From Oncomelania hupensis (taxonomy: Eukaryota > Mollusca > Gastropoda > Littorinimorpha > Pomatiopsidae): a stretch of 64,000 nucleotides of DNA. Where the stretch lies: contig CM072512.1 of assembly GCA_036898135.1 (NCBI GenBank), positions 41,747,023 through 41,811,022 on the forward strand. Direction: 5' to 3'. Positions 21,505-34,600 of the stretch are shown here, piece after piece. The notes under the pieces were generated by a model. It did no database searches. It saw nothing but the letters and a program-made list of their open reading frames with translations, and had not been told where the DNA came from. The position numbers and the translations under genes were made by a program. Each line of letters opens with the position of its first letter. Position 1 is the stretch's first letter.

Positions 21505-23258
21505 AACACCCACATATCCTCTAGGGATCATGTTAAACCTAAAGGCCATTGTAGCACCCCCTATTGTAACTTGCTTTAGTTCATGGTATTGCTGGATGTG
21601 AATATCAAAATTTGTAGTTTGGGGAAAGGGCTGGAAGAGGGTTCATTCTGGTCTGCATGAATGATAATGCAAACTTTGAAGTGGTAGGGTCAAAGAGGTC
21701 ATTTTCAAAAGGGGGTTCAGGTCCCAGTGAAAGTTTGCAATGAACGATGTTTTCAAAACAGCGCATTAAGTTTATGGCTACGGTTCAGAGTAAGGGTTAG
21801 TGTTAAGGCTAAAGTACGGCTAAATGTAGCCACAGTCTAACACTCAAGCAAACGAAAATTCATACGCCTTTCCATAATCTTACAGCGGGGGACACGCGTG
21901 TTTAAGAACGTGTAATGTCACGTTAAGGGTAGCTAAAACTGGCCCATTACCAAATTGCCTTGTTTGGTCCTACAGTCCAAGACTACAAAGAACAGACATT
22001 AACTGTCCCCCGACTCCTTGTTTCAGACTGAGTGTCAGACAGCTCTCAGCCCTACAGACTCTTGACACCAAAGGTATGTATAGTCTCAAGTGCCTGGTCC
22101 GAGATATTGTGTCTGGTGCCCATCATACTCTGGCGGTACCTTGTCAGTTTCAGCCCTTCTTCTTTTTTTCTTTCGCCACAGTGGGTTGATGTAGTCGACT
22201 CCTTGCAGACTAATTCTGTCTCATCTCCGACATCAACCCTTGTCTACCATCGCTTCACCGTCTCTCTTGTAGACTTCCCAATATGTAGCTGGGTCACACG
22301 GTCGATTCTTATACTTTTCTCTTCCGTGCTACTTCATCTTACACAACAAGTACAGTTAACGTACAGCCATCTTACACCATCAAAATGCCGCGAGTGATCG
22401 TGTTTTAGATTTTTATCTCTTTTATGTCCATCTCATCTGACCTACCAAAATGCCGCAATGTCAGACGAGTTCTTGTATACATCTCTAGTGTGCGTTTTGC
22501 GTCTCGGCACAAATCTGTAATATCTATTGCAAACATCTCATTTGATTTTCCCCAAGATGCTGCTAGGTCGTGTGTCACGCTTATCTATATTACACAGTTT
22601 AAAGGGTTTTTTAAAATATATTTTTTATTATATAAACTTCTAATTTAAGTATATCGCTTTAATTACAACCATCTCACTTCACATATGGTAGCATGGATGT
22701 TCACCATCTGTAGTAAGCTTACTTAAGTACTTACGTCCCCTTTAAGGTTCAACGTCCTTAACAGTGGTAGTCAAAATTCACAAAATGTATGATTTTGGGT
22801 GATGAGACCTATATTTCGGTCTAGACCTTATTATAACTGTCTTTGCAAGCATCGACAATTACACTTCCAATTCACTTACTTAAATTTTAATTCACAACGA
22901 ACTGTGGTATATAATACATTATTTTCGCTGGCACTTATTTCCTTTGCTGTAACTTCTTTAACATATAGGTCGCAGTGTGCGACAAACACATTTGTCTGGC
23001 CCGCCAACAAAATGATGTAATTTTTTTATGTGAGAACGAATGTAATAATTATCTCTTTGAGTTGTGAATAGGATGCTAACGTTTCAAAACACGGTTTAGG
23101 GTTGGCATGGTTTGTGGGGACATTATTCATGAGCATTTAAAATATTGGCCGCCAATGAGGACGAGCACCCTTGTCCGGACCCTATTTGAAGTCTTCCGCC
23201 TTCTCGGAGAGGGAACGGATGCCTCTCATAGACTCCTCTCCAGCTCTCGTCCCCGTTG
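21505..23258. other. Unannotated sequence
   Basis: The frame 22032-22397 (121 codons) is the longest here. It is rich in Ser and Leu and has no motif that I recognise. Nothing else supports a gene. Confidence 0.4.
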
Positions 23259-23284
23259 CCCCCCCCCCCCCCCCCCTCCTTCTC

Positions 23285-23340
<56 letters not shown>
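23259..23340 (+). repeat. Poly-C followed by (CT)n
   Basis: A run of about 18 C is followed after a short CTCC spacer by a CT array (23286-23340). Confidence 0.95.
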
Positions 23341-23347
<7 letters not shown>

Positions 23348-23689
23348 GAATAAAGGTGAAATATCGAGTCTTTGGCGCTCTACAATGGATAAGGTGGGGT
23401 GGGGAAGGAGAGGGGAAGAAGGACGCCCCAAGCCTTATGCACTTCGTCGATGCCAGGAATCGGCGGAATATCGAACATGGAATGTTTGCCCTCGCCAGAG
23501 CTCGCACACAATGTCCAATCAGTGATTTGTGAGACTGCATGCCTGCCATGAAAGGACGTGACTATAATGCTGCTCTATGCTATTAAAGACCATGCTGAGG
23601 ACTATATTAAATTGTGTTTTGATACTATTCGATCACAACCTTACAAAATAAAGGGGAAGAGAGAGCTCGGGTTGAATAGAAAGGGAGGT

Positions 23690-23744
23690 ACACACACATA
23701 ACACACACACGCGCGCGTATACACACACACACACACCCACACAC

Positions 23745-23780
<36 letters not shown>

Positions 23781-23997
23781 TTACATTGTTTCTGTCATCA
23801 GCCGTATGATACTAGTACATTCAATCACATTGTTGTGATGTTAAAACCTGGCAAAAATAATAATAATAAAAAAAATTGATCAAGTAATCATCATTAATTA
23901 TTGCACTGGTCTGCGTCCATGATAGCATGAAAAATTCTTTTGATGTTATTACATCTTTAGGACGATTCGATCCAATTATTGCAATGGTGGGACATTA

Positions 23998-24050
<53 letters not shown>

Positions 24051-24125
24051 ACACACAAGCACACACGCGAGCGCGCGCGCACGCACGCACACATGTCCAC
24101 ACGTCCACACACACAAACACACCCA
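23690..24125 (+). repeat. Compound (CA)n region
   Basis: CA-rich arrays at 23690-23779 and 23999-24125 flank about 200 bp of non-repetitive sequence. GC alternations near 24067-24090 are Z-DNA-prone in principle. The right array borders the telomere-like repeat copy 2. Confidence 0.9.
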
Positions 24126-24132
24126 GCCGAGG

Positions 24133-24366
24133 TTACACAGTATTATCATGATTTTCCCGAAACGCCACGTACGTTGTGCTGACGATGGGTCATATTTCGT
24201 CCCCATTTTTAAGTACTTTGCAGTGTTCGAACCCTAACCCTAACCCAAACCTTAACCCAGCCCTAACCCTAACGGATAATTGTTCTGACGTCAAAACAAG
24301 TAGACATGTCAAAACAAGTTATGTAGATGTTCACTGATTTATCCAGATAACACTGTGTAAACAAGG
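24133..24366 (-). repeat. Interspersed repeat with telomere-like units, copy 2
   Basis: This is the reverse complement of 2647-2868. It contains AACCCTAACCCTAACCC and, after a spacer, GCCCTAACCCTAACGG within 24228-24277, which gives clearer telomere-type units than copy 1. CA arrays lie on both sides. No coding capacity was seen. Confidence 0.75.
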
Positions 24367-24482
24367 ACACGTACACAAACACACATGTCCACACACACAA
24401 ACACACACACACATGTCCACACACACAAACACACACACACACGTCCACACACAGATATGCACACACACGTCCACACAAACAC
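24367..24482 (+). repeat. CA-rich minisatellite
   Basis: Irregular repeats of an ACATGTCCACACACACAAAC-like unit, a longer-period array than the neighbouring plain CA tract. Confidence 0.85.
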
Positions 24483-24764
24483 ACCATGTTTTATGGTTTA
24501 CGCTTTGGATAGGCCTATAGGTCGATCACATTGGTACAGAGTTGAAAACAATGGTGATGGCGAGAACGTGTTTGATGATATTAAAGAAGGTGAGTGGAAG
24601 TGGGTGATGTAGTGAGAGTAGGAAAAGGGAGAAGGAATTGGAGTGAAAGACACTCACGCTCATTAACTTTCTATAATAGCTTTTCCCCACCCCAACAATC
24701 CCCATCCAAAAAGGCGATACTTTCAACTGTCTTATTAGTAAAGCTATCGCGTTATACAAAAACC

Positions 24765-24827
<63 letters not shown>

Positions 24828-24865
24828 CAGTAGTAGTAGTAGTAGCAGTAGTAGTAGTAGTAGTA
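24765..24865 (+). repeat. (TAG)n microsatellite
   Basis: About 33 TAG units with two CAG interruptions. The same motif recurs at 54499-54580 and 54982-55052. Confidence 0.95.
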
Positions 24866-25407
24866 TTTATTAGTATTATTTAATATTGTTTATTATCATG
24901 TATTATTATCTATTTATCAATTATTAAGATGCGTAGCTCTCGTTAGAATCAGACGAAAATAATATAAAAAAGGGGTAAAGATGGTGCACTAGATTAACAA
25001 AGCTGGCTGTGCTAAAAAGGGAGGTTCTTTATGCTTCTTAACACCTCCTTACATAACTTGAACAATCCCTGTACCCCTACCATGCCTCAACCAGACATCC
25101 AATCCTCTGCGAAGATAGGCTTTATTATGATGAAAATATTTACACTTGCTCAGAGTAAGTCAACAAATTACTGTCCTATCTGAATGTGTTAACGATCAAT
25201 CAGTTTCCTTGTATGAACTGACATCAAATCAATTCCTAAAGACTATGGACGACAAGAAAAAGAAATCAATTGCTATGGCCATTGTTGACCTCAAAAATCA
25301 ATACCAACGCGCGGTAATCGGTTTATTCATTATACATGTGATTTACTATTTAGGACTTTCCTTATGTGACCCTCACAGTTTTTCTTTGTTTATTATAGGC
25401 GAATGAA
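24866..25407. other. Unannotated sequence
   Basis: No recognisable gene. The 86-codon frame at 25146-25406 is not assignable to any family. Confidence 0.4.
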
Positions 25408-25510
25408 GAGAGAACAAGAACAAGAACAAGAACAAGATGGAGGAAGAGGCGGTAGAGGAGGAGGAGGAGGAGGAGGAGGAGGAGGAGAAGAAGAAGAAGA
25501 AGAAGATTGT
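25408..25510 (+). repeat. Purine-rich (AAC/GGA/GAA) low-complexity tract
   Basis: AAGAACAAG-type repeats, then a GGA array and a GAA array. It is low complexity on both strands. Confidence 0.9.
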
Positions 25511-25736
25511 GAGAAGGAGACGATGAAGAAGTTGTTTAGTTGATTTTTTTTTACACAGACGACAACAACCGCAGCTACAAGTTGCGGAACGACAGAGAGC
25601 ATGAGTCCAAATCTCTTATCCTGACATGCGGACATAGAAAACCCACCACCAAGCACCAGCACCAAAGCTATAACAACAAACCAATTACAGAAACAGCAAC
25701 AACAGCAGCAGCAACAACAACACCAACAACAACAAA

Positions 25737-25846
25737 TCGTGCGGCTGGAGTTACATCCTGGATCAGCCCGCGCCTTGAGCAGGTCAAGAGCTAGAAAAGC
25801 GCTATATAAGAACGATTAAGAAATAAATAAATATATAAATAAAAAA
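25737..25846 (+). mobile_element. SINE 3' part with CGCTATATAAG tail
   Basis: It contains the block CGCCTTGAGCAGGTCAAGAG, then AAAAGCGCTATATAAGAACG and an (AATA)n tail. The same 3' architecture occurs in other copies at 26836, 39897, 43990, 44520, 54783 and 55197. The tRNA-like head is not recognisable here, so the copy is 5' truncated. Confidence 0.7.
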
Positions 25847-26478
25847 ATCAAAGTCCAAGGCCATTCCCTCAACACGGTGCATAGCTTCAAATATTTAGGA
25901 GCCATTATATCAGACAATGGGTCCCGACAGGAATTCCTCTCCAGGATCGCACAAACAACTGTTGCCCTGACAAGGTTGAAGCCCATTTGGAAAGGCAAGA
26001 CCATCAGTCTACACTCCATGATAAGGCTGCTGCGCTCCCTTGTCATCTCCATCTTCCTATACGCTTGTACCTACAACGAAGAATAAAAAGCATGGAGATG
26101 AGGTGTTACAGAAGACGTCTTGGCATTTGCTATATTCAGCAATCACCAACAACAATGTCCGGCAGACTATCACACCAGCCAATGGACAACACGATGACGT
26201 GCTCACAGTGGTGAAGAAACGGAAACTCCGATGGTATGGCCACGTCACCGGAGCATCAGGCCTTGCAAAAACCATCCTGAAAGGCAATGTGCTAAGGAAG
26301 TAGATATAGAAGAAGAGAGAGGCAGAAAAATAGGTGGGAGGAGAACATTCGAGATTGGACTGGCTTGACACTGAGCGAAGCCATGAGGGTTGCTGATTAC
26401 AGAAAAAGATGGAGTACGCTGGTTAGGCGATCATCTGTGTTGCCCCAACGACTTTCGAGTTAGGGGCTAGGATTGCGT
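25847..26478 (+). pseudogene. RTE-type LINE fragment, C-terminal region and tail
   Basis: A plus-strand copy of the last 200 or so codons: [43 protein letters not shown] and [11 protein letters not shown] are readable but in different frames. Frameshifts lie near 26080 and 26290. It ends in a GATAGGATAAATAAATA tail near 26478. The RT catalytic part is absent. Confidence 0.85.
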
Positions 26479-26835
26479 ATGATAGGATAAATAAATAAAT
26501 AAAGTGGCTGAGATTCGTCAAGGCTGCGGGAGTAAGCCGCGTCCATTCTCAGCTAAGCTGTGTGATATGGTCTGCTCAATTTAACGGAGAGTGCGCTAAC
26601 CCTTACTCCGCCGCGTGTAGCCTATACACGGCAAACCAATTAATTTCCCTGTCATTTAACTATGAAAGCCAAGTACACGTTTATCGGAACAAAGAAGCAT
26701 GACTGTAACGCGCCTACGGAATGTGTATAACTTGATTTCTCTAGAGCAACAATTATTCCAAAATATCGTGTCCCGAACCACTGCTCTTTCAAATTGAATT
26801 TTTTTTGTTTTTGTTTAAAATGATCATTGTTTGGT

Positions 26836-26966
26836 TTTTTATACAGAGAGCTTTACCAACTCAAGATGTGCTCAAGGCGCTGGCCAAAAAAAAAAAAATA
26901 CAAGCGTCAATCTCGAGACACGCAAACAGCAAATTTGCTGCTTCATGCGTCTTTACCATTGAGCGA
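26836..26966 (-). mobile_element. SINE copy, CGCTATATAA-tail family (diverged)
   Basis: On the plus strand TATACAGAGAGCTTTACC, then ACTCAAGATGTGCTCAAGGC and GCTGGCC, matches the tail half of the copy at 39897-40046. The run TTTGCTGCTTCATGCG and a TGAGCGATCG block match its head half. An A homopolymer of about 13 interrupts the middle. Confidence 0.6.
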
Positions 26967-27402
26967 TCGTGGACGCCCGACGTCGAAAGTGGACCTTGCT
27001 GGGTGTGTGTGTGTATGTCGTTGTAATTAAGCGCACCTTCCCTCCGCTATCCCAATTCCAATTCACCCCCTCTGACTTCCTCCCATACCCAACCATGACA
27101 TATTACGTCCACCTTTTTTTCTTTCATTTTACACAGTCAGTTTCGACGCATTTTTCGCAAAGTAACACATTGTTGGATGCCTTTACTTTTTTGTTTTCCC
27201 CTCAGGCTAAATATTCTTCTCTCCAGATATGTATAGTTCTCATTTCCAGCTTACACTGTCGCCAGCACATTCTACGTTCTCATTTTTACAATAATAGATC
27301 ATTCAAGATTGTCTGGGTAAGCTCCAGACCAGATGCCGGGCGAAGCTGAAGACTACAGAATGTAAAATATAGAATTTAATTTAGAACGTAGACTATTCCT
27401 CC

Positions 27403-27405
<3 letters not shown>

Positions 27406-27440
<35 letters not shown>

Positions 27441-27503
27441 AGAGAGAGAGGGGTGGGAGAGAGACATAGACAAAGAGGGAGAGAGATGATGATGATGATG
27501 ATG

Positions 27504-27567
<64 letters not shown>
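27406..27567 (+). repeat. Compound (GA)n(GAT)n(TAGA)n microsatellite
   Basis: A GA array, a short GAT array and about 15 TAGA units in succession. Confidence 0.95.
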
Positions 27568-27719
27568 ATACGAATACGAATACGATTGCTTTAGAAAATC
27601 CCACTGAGAAATTACATAGTGTTGCCAACACAGCTAAAAAGGCATAAGAATAAAACTCGTTTGATATATACATATACATGATAACTAGATTTCTCTACTT
27701 TAAAAGGAGCCCTTTTTAA

Positions 27720-27910
27720 TGATGATCAACCAATAACAACAATAACAACAAAAAGAATAAGCACAAGGAGAACAAGAAGTAGAACACAGAAAAAGAACAA
27801 GAAGAACCAGAAGAATTAGAACACAGAAAAAGAACAAGAAGAACAAGAAGAATCAGAACAAAGAAGAACAAGAAGAAGAAGAGTAAGAAGAAAACAACAA
27901 CAACAACAAT

Positions 27911-27944
<34 letters not shown>

Positions 27945-27985
27945 GCGACGGCGACGACGATGACAACAACAAGAACAAAACAATA
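27720..27985 (+). repeat. AAC/AAG-rich low-complexity tract
   Basis: Irregular ACAAGAAGAACAAG repeats, then an AAC array and a GACGGCGACGACGATGAC segment. The frame across the minus strand is Val/Leu-rich low complexity and not counted as a gene. Confidence 0.9.
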
Positions 27986-28429
27986 AAAGACCAAAAGGAA
28001 AGGAAACAGAAAACAGAACTAAAGTATTAAGTTAAAAGCTGAAGAAGAAACGAACCTTTTACTTTCATAAACGACGACATCCGACGAAGATTCACTACTA
28101 TAGTGCTCTGTAAGGTAAGTTAGGTATAATATAAAAAAAATCTATAGAGCGCGCGTTGGGATCAAATAACCACTTCATGGGCGTGCCGGTGTCATGAATA
28201 TCACTATCAGGTTTTCACAATAAATAAATAAATAATTAACACCGCCATTATTTTCTAAGACAAAGCAGCTAAGTCAATGAAGTTGTTCGATTATCATCGC
28301 TTCATGTTAGCATAAAATTACGGGTGTCAAAGATCTGCTAAACACACACACACACATCCACACACACGCACGCACGCACACACACACTACATTTTAAAGA
28401 TTATTCAGAAATACTAATAGGCATTGTAA

Positions 28430-28596
28430 TAATAATAATAATAACGGATTTTTATATAGCGGGTACTCCAGCCTATGACCAGACTCACCACGCTTTACAT
28501 AGTCATTACATATAAATACATGCACTCGATGAAACATCACTTTTACTACAATACACCAAAAGACGGGACAGTAAAGGTACAGACTATTTACAACTA
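28430..28596 (-). mobile_element. CR1/L2-like LINE 3' end, left part (split by solo LTR)
   Basis: In the minus sense this is the last 160 bp of the LINE whose fuller copy lies at 56277-60079. The (TTA)n tail is at the left edge, preceded by CCCGCTATATAAAAATCCG. The match resumes at 37458, showing that 28597-37452 is an insertion. A possible 7 bp target duplication, ATTGTAA, lies at 28423-28429 and 37559-37565. Confidence 0.8.
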
Positions 28597-29714
28597 TGTG
28601 ACGAGGCGTACAATCGAGCCCTGAGGCAGACAGCACCCACTCATCCCTCCCAACCATCCAGCTACCCCTTCTACACATCCAGTCGCCCCTAGGACGCGCG
28701 CTGGCTCATTCGCTTAAGCCCCGCCCCTCGGGCCTCACGTTAAAGCCTGACACACAACCAGACCCGGTGTCAGTTGCAAGCCATCCAGCCTTGAAGCCAC
28801 AACAACTTGTCCGAAGACACGTCCCCATCGACTGGCGACCTCTGAGCTACGGCAGTACTCGTGTGCTTCACCCCGTCTTAGTCAAGGTAAGAGAGGAAAC
28901 TTACTCTTTGTCATGTAGCAGACCCATCACCCGTCGTTCGCCCCCACGTTCGTATGTCCTGTCGATATGTACGTTCGTGTTTATAGTTTTGTCTCGGTGT
29001 GTTGCTGTGACATGTATTATTGCCTTGTATATATTATCCGCCTTGTTTACATGACTCATGCCAGGTTTGAATTTATACTTGTATGCTCCATGTTAGCCCC
29101 ATGTGTAAATACCTCATGCCATTCTGTCCCTCCACATAGATTAAAGTCCCCCAGTACAACCCTTGCCTACAACCCCTTTGTCCTGTACCTACTCCATTTG
29201 CTTTCCCCCCATGCTCCCAATGTATAAATATTTGCCCCTGTTGCCACTACCCCATCTTAATGCGCCGAAGGTATCATATATTAGCGGCTGCCAGTAAGCT
29301 CCACATTGGCCTCATAAACCTAGTTGCATTGTTAGACTGTTGGTATGCGCCGGCTCAACCTTGACCGGTCAGCCAATTTGAAATCTGAATGGGCAACTCG
29401 CGCCAACAGGCGCTGAACCCAGGATATACCTATCCCCAGCTGATACAGAGTCTGTATTGCGTTACAGACGGCTCCTGTGCAGGGCGCATACCCCCGCCTT
29501 GTATCATCTCTAAGTCGCTGACCCGCTGCAGGCCCCTGACGACCCAGGGAGTCAACGAGAAGCGTTCAACCGAATTTCATCACCCCATAGACAGCTAGCA
29601 AAGTAAGCTGGAAACTACGCCTGTGCCTCACCCAAGATTGGCACCCTCGGTCATTACGTCATAGAGTGACCGACTGACCCGCATCGCTACCCACGCCACG
29701 CCAAGCCTGGTCAT

Positions 29715-31279
29715 TGTCACGAACTGGCTAGTCTTAACTCTGCTTATTGACTATTTAGCCATGTGTAGTATTTGTAACAGTAGAGAGTCAGTAAATTACA
29801 CAGTAGCAATAAAAGTACACACAGCGAGCCAGACCCCCACACAGCTTAGTGACTCAGCACTGTGTGCGAGAGTCGTAAACATTTTACCCAATGAGAGCTT
29901 TGAATCGGACCGTTTTAACCAATCAGAAGCAGGCTAAGTGGGTAGAGCAGTTTTGACTGTGTCAGAGCCTAACACAGCTTTGGTCAGTCGTGTGTGGGAC
30001 GAGGAAGAAGTAACATCTACTACTTAGCTAGCAGAGAATCTCTTCACTCATAGACCAGGAAGCAGGACTAGGAATCTTAGAATTCTCTCAAGTCACAACG
30101 GGCCTGAACTTGTCAAACAGGTAAATGAACACCCTTCTGTTTCATCGTGATATATTTATATTATTGTTGAAATTATGTTTGAAGAATTTGCTATGCATAA
30201 ATGTGAATTGTTAATCCGAATTTGCGGGACCACGTGGAAGAGCCTACCACGAGGCGAAACACGACCGGTTGCGCCGCCATGTTGTATACCGTACGGAACC
30301 ACTGTTGTTTAACTTATATGTATGTTTGCAGACCAGTGGCTGTACCACTGAATGTTTATATTATTATTAATTCTGTATGTGTATAGTTAGCCACGTTTGA
30401 TATTTATGTATGTATAGGAATTTAGAGTGAGATTACAGCGGACCCCGGAAGTAGCAGAATGTTCGTCGCTTATGTATAGAGATGTGGAGCTATCACTGAG
30501 GGCTACTTGGCTTTCAGTGAGACGCTCTGCACAAACCGATTATTCAGGGTTGTGCAGACTTTCGTCTCTTATATTACAGACGAGCAGGCGAGCTATCCAG
30601 AGCTATCCCGAGCTATCCTGTGCACCCCACTCCACAAAAACGACTAGTTGGCGGAGTATCCTCTACCGCACAAGACGGAAAGAGCAACCCGGAAAACTCC
30701 CTGTCAGACCCCACAGCGTGGCAAGGGAACCCAACTACACAACGACACAGGTGGACCAGAAGCTACCTCACAGAAGGACTTCGAACCCCCACTCATGAGT
30801 TAAGTGCATAACACGAAGGTGCACTTAAACTGATCATAGCAGGACCACAGTAGTCCAACTCTTCAGAAACTGTAAAAAGGACCACAGTAGTCCAAATCTA
30901 CATGAGATATTATAGCCAGTGCCCGAGGAAGAAAAAACAGCTGCCTAGACTATCAGCGATCGAACTATTAGCATTGAAAGAGACTTTTTAAGTTAGATTA
31001 GTACTTAGAGAATCTTGTATAGAGTAGAAGAAATAAATGTGTGATTTTAACTGTTATCAAGTGGCTGGTCTACATATGATTCATAGCCGTGTGAAAGCTA
31101 GTGTGACAGTAATCTCTTACCATTTTTCTATCTATTTCTGTACCCCAACCTTAACACAGAACGAGCTAAACAAATAAATTTATTAAAGTAATTCATAGGG
31201 TGACTTACTAGCAGTTCCCACCGAATAAACGTGAGGGTCCATAATTCCATTGTGCAGAGCCCATAAACCCCACGTGACA
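29715..31279 (+). repeat. 5' LTR of LTR element copy 2
   Basis: 1565 bp, TGTCACGAAC to CCACGTGACA. It carries three tandem CGAGCTATCC-like units at about 30589-30618. AATAAA signals occur near 31172 and 31220. It includes the conserved paired motif. Confidence 0.95.
30842..30895. promoter_or_regulatory. Paired near-palindromic LTR motif
   Basis: GGACCACAGTAGTCCAA at 30842-30858 and 30879-30895, the reverse complement of the pair in copy 1 and with the same 37 bp spacing. Confidence 0.5.
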
Positions 31280-31286
31280 CTTTAAT

Positions 31287-31303
31287 TGGCGAGCCTAGCC
31301 AGG
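31287..31303 (+). other. Primer-binding-site-like sequence, copy 2
   Basis: TGGCGAGCCTAGCCAGG starts seven bases after the 5' LTR and is identical to the site in copy 1. The tRNA primer is not identified. Confidence 0.5.
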
Positions 31304-31644
31304 ATCTGTGTATAATAGGAATTGGGTATAACCGGACCTAAGTACAATAAAATTAGATAACAGTAGTAGTAGTAGAATAACTTAGAATAGTGTAAGGGTA
31401 TAACACTGATCAGTTGGGTGCACTATTCTTTAGTTAAAAACTTTGTTGCTTCAAATATTTTTGTGCCTGTATGTTGCATTGTTCTTTTGCAGGTTTTGCT
31501 TAAATAACTGTTGTATGCCATTTGACTCTTGTTTTATTCTATTATTGATTACGAATTTTATGGTCTTTGCATTGTTTTTATTGAATTGCAATATTGCTAG
31601 TGTTTTGGTATTCCACTTGATTCAGAGGGTGTTCATAGACACGT

Positions 31645-32543
31645 TTGGCAATGTCGGACCCAGTGGCCTTGAGATTGCGTTTCAAGGAATTAGGGGAAGC
31701 TTTACACTTAGCAGGGGGAGACCTAATTGCGTATATCAATGCAGAGGTAGAGAAACAGGAGGCTAAGGCAGAGAGAGCAGCAGAAAGGGAGGCGAAGAAA
31801 CTAGCCTTAGAAGCAGAGCAAAAGAAATTAGAATTAGAAGCAGAACAGAAGAAACTAGCATTAGAAGCAGAGCAAAAGAAAGCAGAGTTAGAAGTAGAAC
31901 AAAAGAAGGCAGCATTAGCAGCAGAGAGAGATGCAGAAGTTAGGAGATGGGAGTATGAGCGGGCAGAAAAAGAAAAAGAGCGGGCAGAAAAAGAAAAAGA
32001 GAGGGAAGAAAAGGAAAAAGAAAGACAGCATGAGTTAGAGCTAAGAAGACTGGGATCAGGAGCTTCAAGTTCTTCCTCAACCCCTTCCCACTCAGATCAG
32101 CTAGAGGTAGCATCCAACCCTGTACAAGGAATGTCATTTCCACTGGGAACATTCAATGAGAGAGAAGAAGGTCTAGATCTCTATCTGACTAGGTTTGAGC
32201 GTCTAGCAACAGAGTACAAACTAGATCCCACTCATTGGTCTTTTAAGCTTAGTCAAGGGCTTAGAGGAAAGGCTTATGACATCTACAGTAAGCTACCGAC
32301 TGACAGAGTGACTGACTATCACAAAGTAAAAGAGGCACTCCTAACGGGATTCGAACTAACAGGAGAATGCTACCGGCAAAAATTCCGCACCAATCGGAGA
32401 GTGAAAGGAGAGAGCTATGCGCAGTTCGCGGATCGGTTGTCCACAACGCTGGATAAGTGGATTAGCCAGTCAGCCACGGCTAAGACGTATGATGGACTGA
32501 CAGAACTGTTAGTATGGGAACAGCTACGGGAAACCATGATCCC
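31645..32543 (+). pseudogene. Gag N-terminal part, LTR element copy 2
   Basis: The frame starts MAMSDPVALRLRFKELG and has a longer E/K-rich coiled coil than copy 1, with additional LALEAEQKK units. The capsid-like region follows. Relative to copy 1 one base is missing in the C run near 32540, so the frame ends at TGA 32548-32550. Confidence 0.9.
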
Positions 32544-33233
32544 GAGCTGAGGACATTCTCAGTAGAGCAGGGCGCGGAAAGACTGGAAGATCTGGTCAAG
32601 GTCGCAGATAGGTACGTGGCCGCACACGGAGAAGCCAAGAGCTTCAGGCGAGACCTAAAGCCTAACGGGAAAGAGGCACAGAAACGAAGCCCTAACCGGG
32701 AAGAGCGCACCGCGAATAAGCCGAATAACCCCAGACCTGGGCAAAATAAAGGACCCAACACGGAATTCGGGAAAAGAGGTCCCGCAGAACAGAGACGGTA
32801 TTGTTCGTTCTGCAACAGAAACAATCACTCCACCGCAGAATGTTTCAAGTTGGCCGCACAACGTAGGGAAGAGCGCGAAAGCCGGCCAGCGCACAGAGTT
32901 CTAACTCAAAGTAGCGGTAACAAGCCACACACTATCGGAGATCACCCATCGGTGACAGACACGGTCAAGGTCAACGGAAAAGAAGCGAACTGTCTGTATG
33001 ACACAGGTCTATCATACGACGCGATAGTTAGCGAATCTCTCGTATCGCGCGCGGACTTGACAGACAAGACAGTCGACTTACAAGGAGCAGACTTGACGAA
33101 ACCGACGACTACTTGCCCAATAGCTTGGATCGAAGTAGAGAGTAGGTACGTCACAGGAAGAATCCAAGCAGCTGTTTTACAGAAACCCCTGTATGATCTA
33201 GTGCTAGGATGTAGGTATGTGTTCTTAGGCACG
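32544..33233 (+). pseudogene. Gag zinc finger and protease, LTR element copy 2
   Basis: The continuation in a second frame carries CSFCNRNNHSTAEC and the protease DTG block CLYDTGLSYDAIVSESLV. It reaches LGTPP, where seven C at 33234-33240 replace CCCCCT of copy 1 and shift the frame again. Confidence 0.9.
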
Positions 33234-33240
33234 CCCCCCC

Positions 33241-34600
33241 AAAACTGTAGAGATAGCTGCAGTGCAAACCAGGGCCCAAGCTAAAACCCAACCACCCCAG
33301 CCCGAGTTCGCTCCGAATCCAGGACTCGAAGAGATCAAAACAGCACAGAAAGAAGACACCTCGATAGCGAAGTGCTTCCAGAAGCTACCCAAGGCGCACA
33401 CACCCCCGCACAAGGGAGACTTCTACATGGAAGAGGGAGTTCTACATCGACAAGGAGATGGAGATCACACCCAACTAGTACTACCAGCCACCCTTCGAGC
33501 CCAAGTACTAGAATTAGGCCACAGCATGCCACTCAGCGGACACATGGGAATTGGAGCCACAGTGCAGAGAATCAGCGCACACTACTATTGGCCAGGAATC
33601 ACGGAGGATGTCAAGCGCTACGTGAAATCTTGCCACCAATGTCAACGATATTCCCCGCGACATCACACCGTACCAGTTACCTTAGGACCATCGGTAGTAG
33701 TCGGCGTGCCATTCCAACAAGTCTCAGTAGACATAGTAGGACCACTGCCCATGACCAAGAAGCGGAACAGATTTCTACTCACACTCGTCGACGCATGTAC
33801 GATGTGGTGCGAAGCAGTCCCGTTGCCAGCGATAGATACCAAGAAGATTGCAGATGCACTCATCGCCATCTTTACCAGAGTCGGATTCCCGGACAGCATT
33901 AGAACGGACAACGGATCTCAGTTCACCGGCCGCCTGATGCAAGACGTGTTCGAGTTGATACAAGTTCATCACATTCGCACACCACCATACCACCCAGCCA
34001 GCAACGGACAAGTAGAAAGACTGAATGGAACCCTTCTCACCATCCTCAGGAAAGTCGCCGACGACAATCCAGAAGCGTGGGACACCTACGTGAATGCGGC
34101 ACTGTTCGCATACAGAGAAACGCCCCATGCAGCCACAGGCTACACCCCGTCAACATTGCTATTCGGCAGACCTCTAGCAGGACCGCTAGAAGCCCTACGC
34201 AGAAGTTGGACGGAAGCCAAGATAGACGACACACCAAGAGGTGCCACCAAGTACGTCGCAGACCTGCAGGAAACCCTCAAAGCAACGTGGAAGAAAGCTG
34301 GTGAAGCACTGAAGAAGGCAAGAGCCCGTCAGGCGAAGTACTACAACCGCCACGCGAAGGACAGAGAACTGCAAGTCGGCGATCAAGTGCTACTCTTACT
34401 TCCAAGTGGGACCAACAAGCTGGACATCGCTTGGAGAGGACCGTACCGGGTGACTGCCAAGAAATCCAAGACAGTCTACCAAGTAGAGGTGAACGGGAGA
34501 GCCCGATACCACCACATCAATCTCCTTAAGAAGTACACGGACCGACCAGCGACCCCCAGCACACACACATGGATGGCCATCGCCATCGCGGAAGAAGCTC
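33241..34600 (+). pseudogene. Integrase, LTR element copy 2
   Basis: The third frame (the open frame begins at 33262) has the zinc-binding CHQCQR, the DDE core in VSVDIVGPL, RTDNGSQF and GQVERLNGT, and the terminal GPYRV motif. All three catalytic residues are present. The homology ends at about 34598, where a deletion joins integrase to the RT C-terminal region out of frame. The open frame then continues to 35223 as unrelated peptide. Confidence 0.9.

Noticed and set aside
22032..22397. 121-codon frame
   Set aside because: No recognisable motif, no flanking splice or promoter evidence that I trust; it may be chance.
24228..24277. Interstitial telomere or chromosome-end sequence
   Set aside because: Only a few CCCTAA units occur, within a 230 bp repeat present twice; a true telomeric tract would be much longer.
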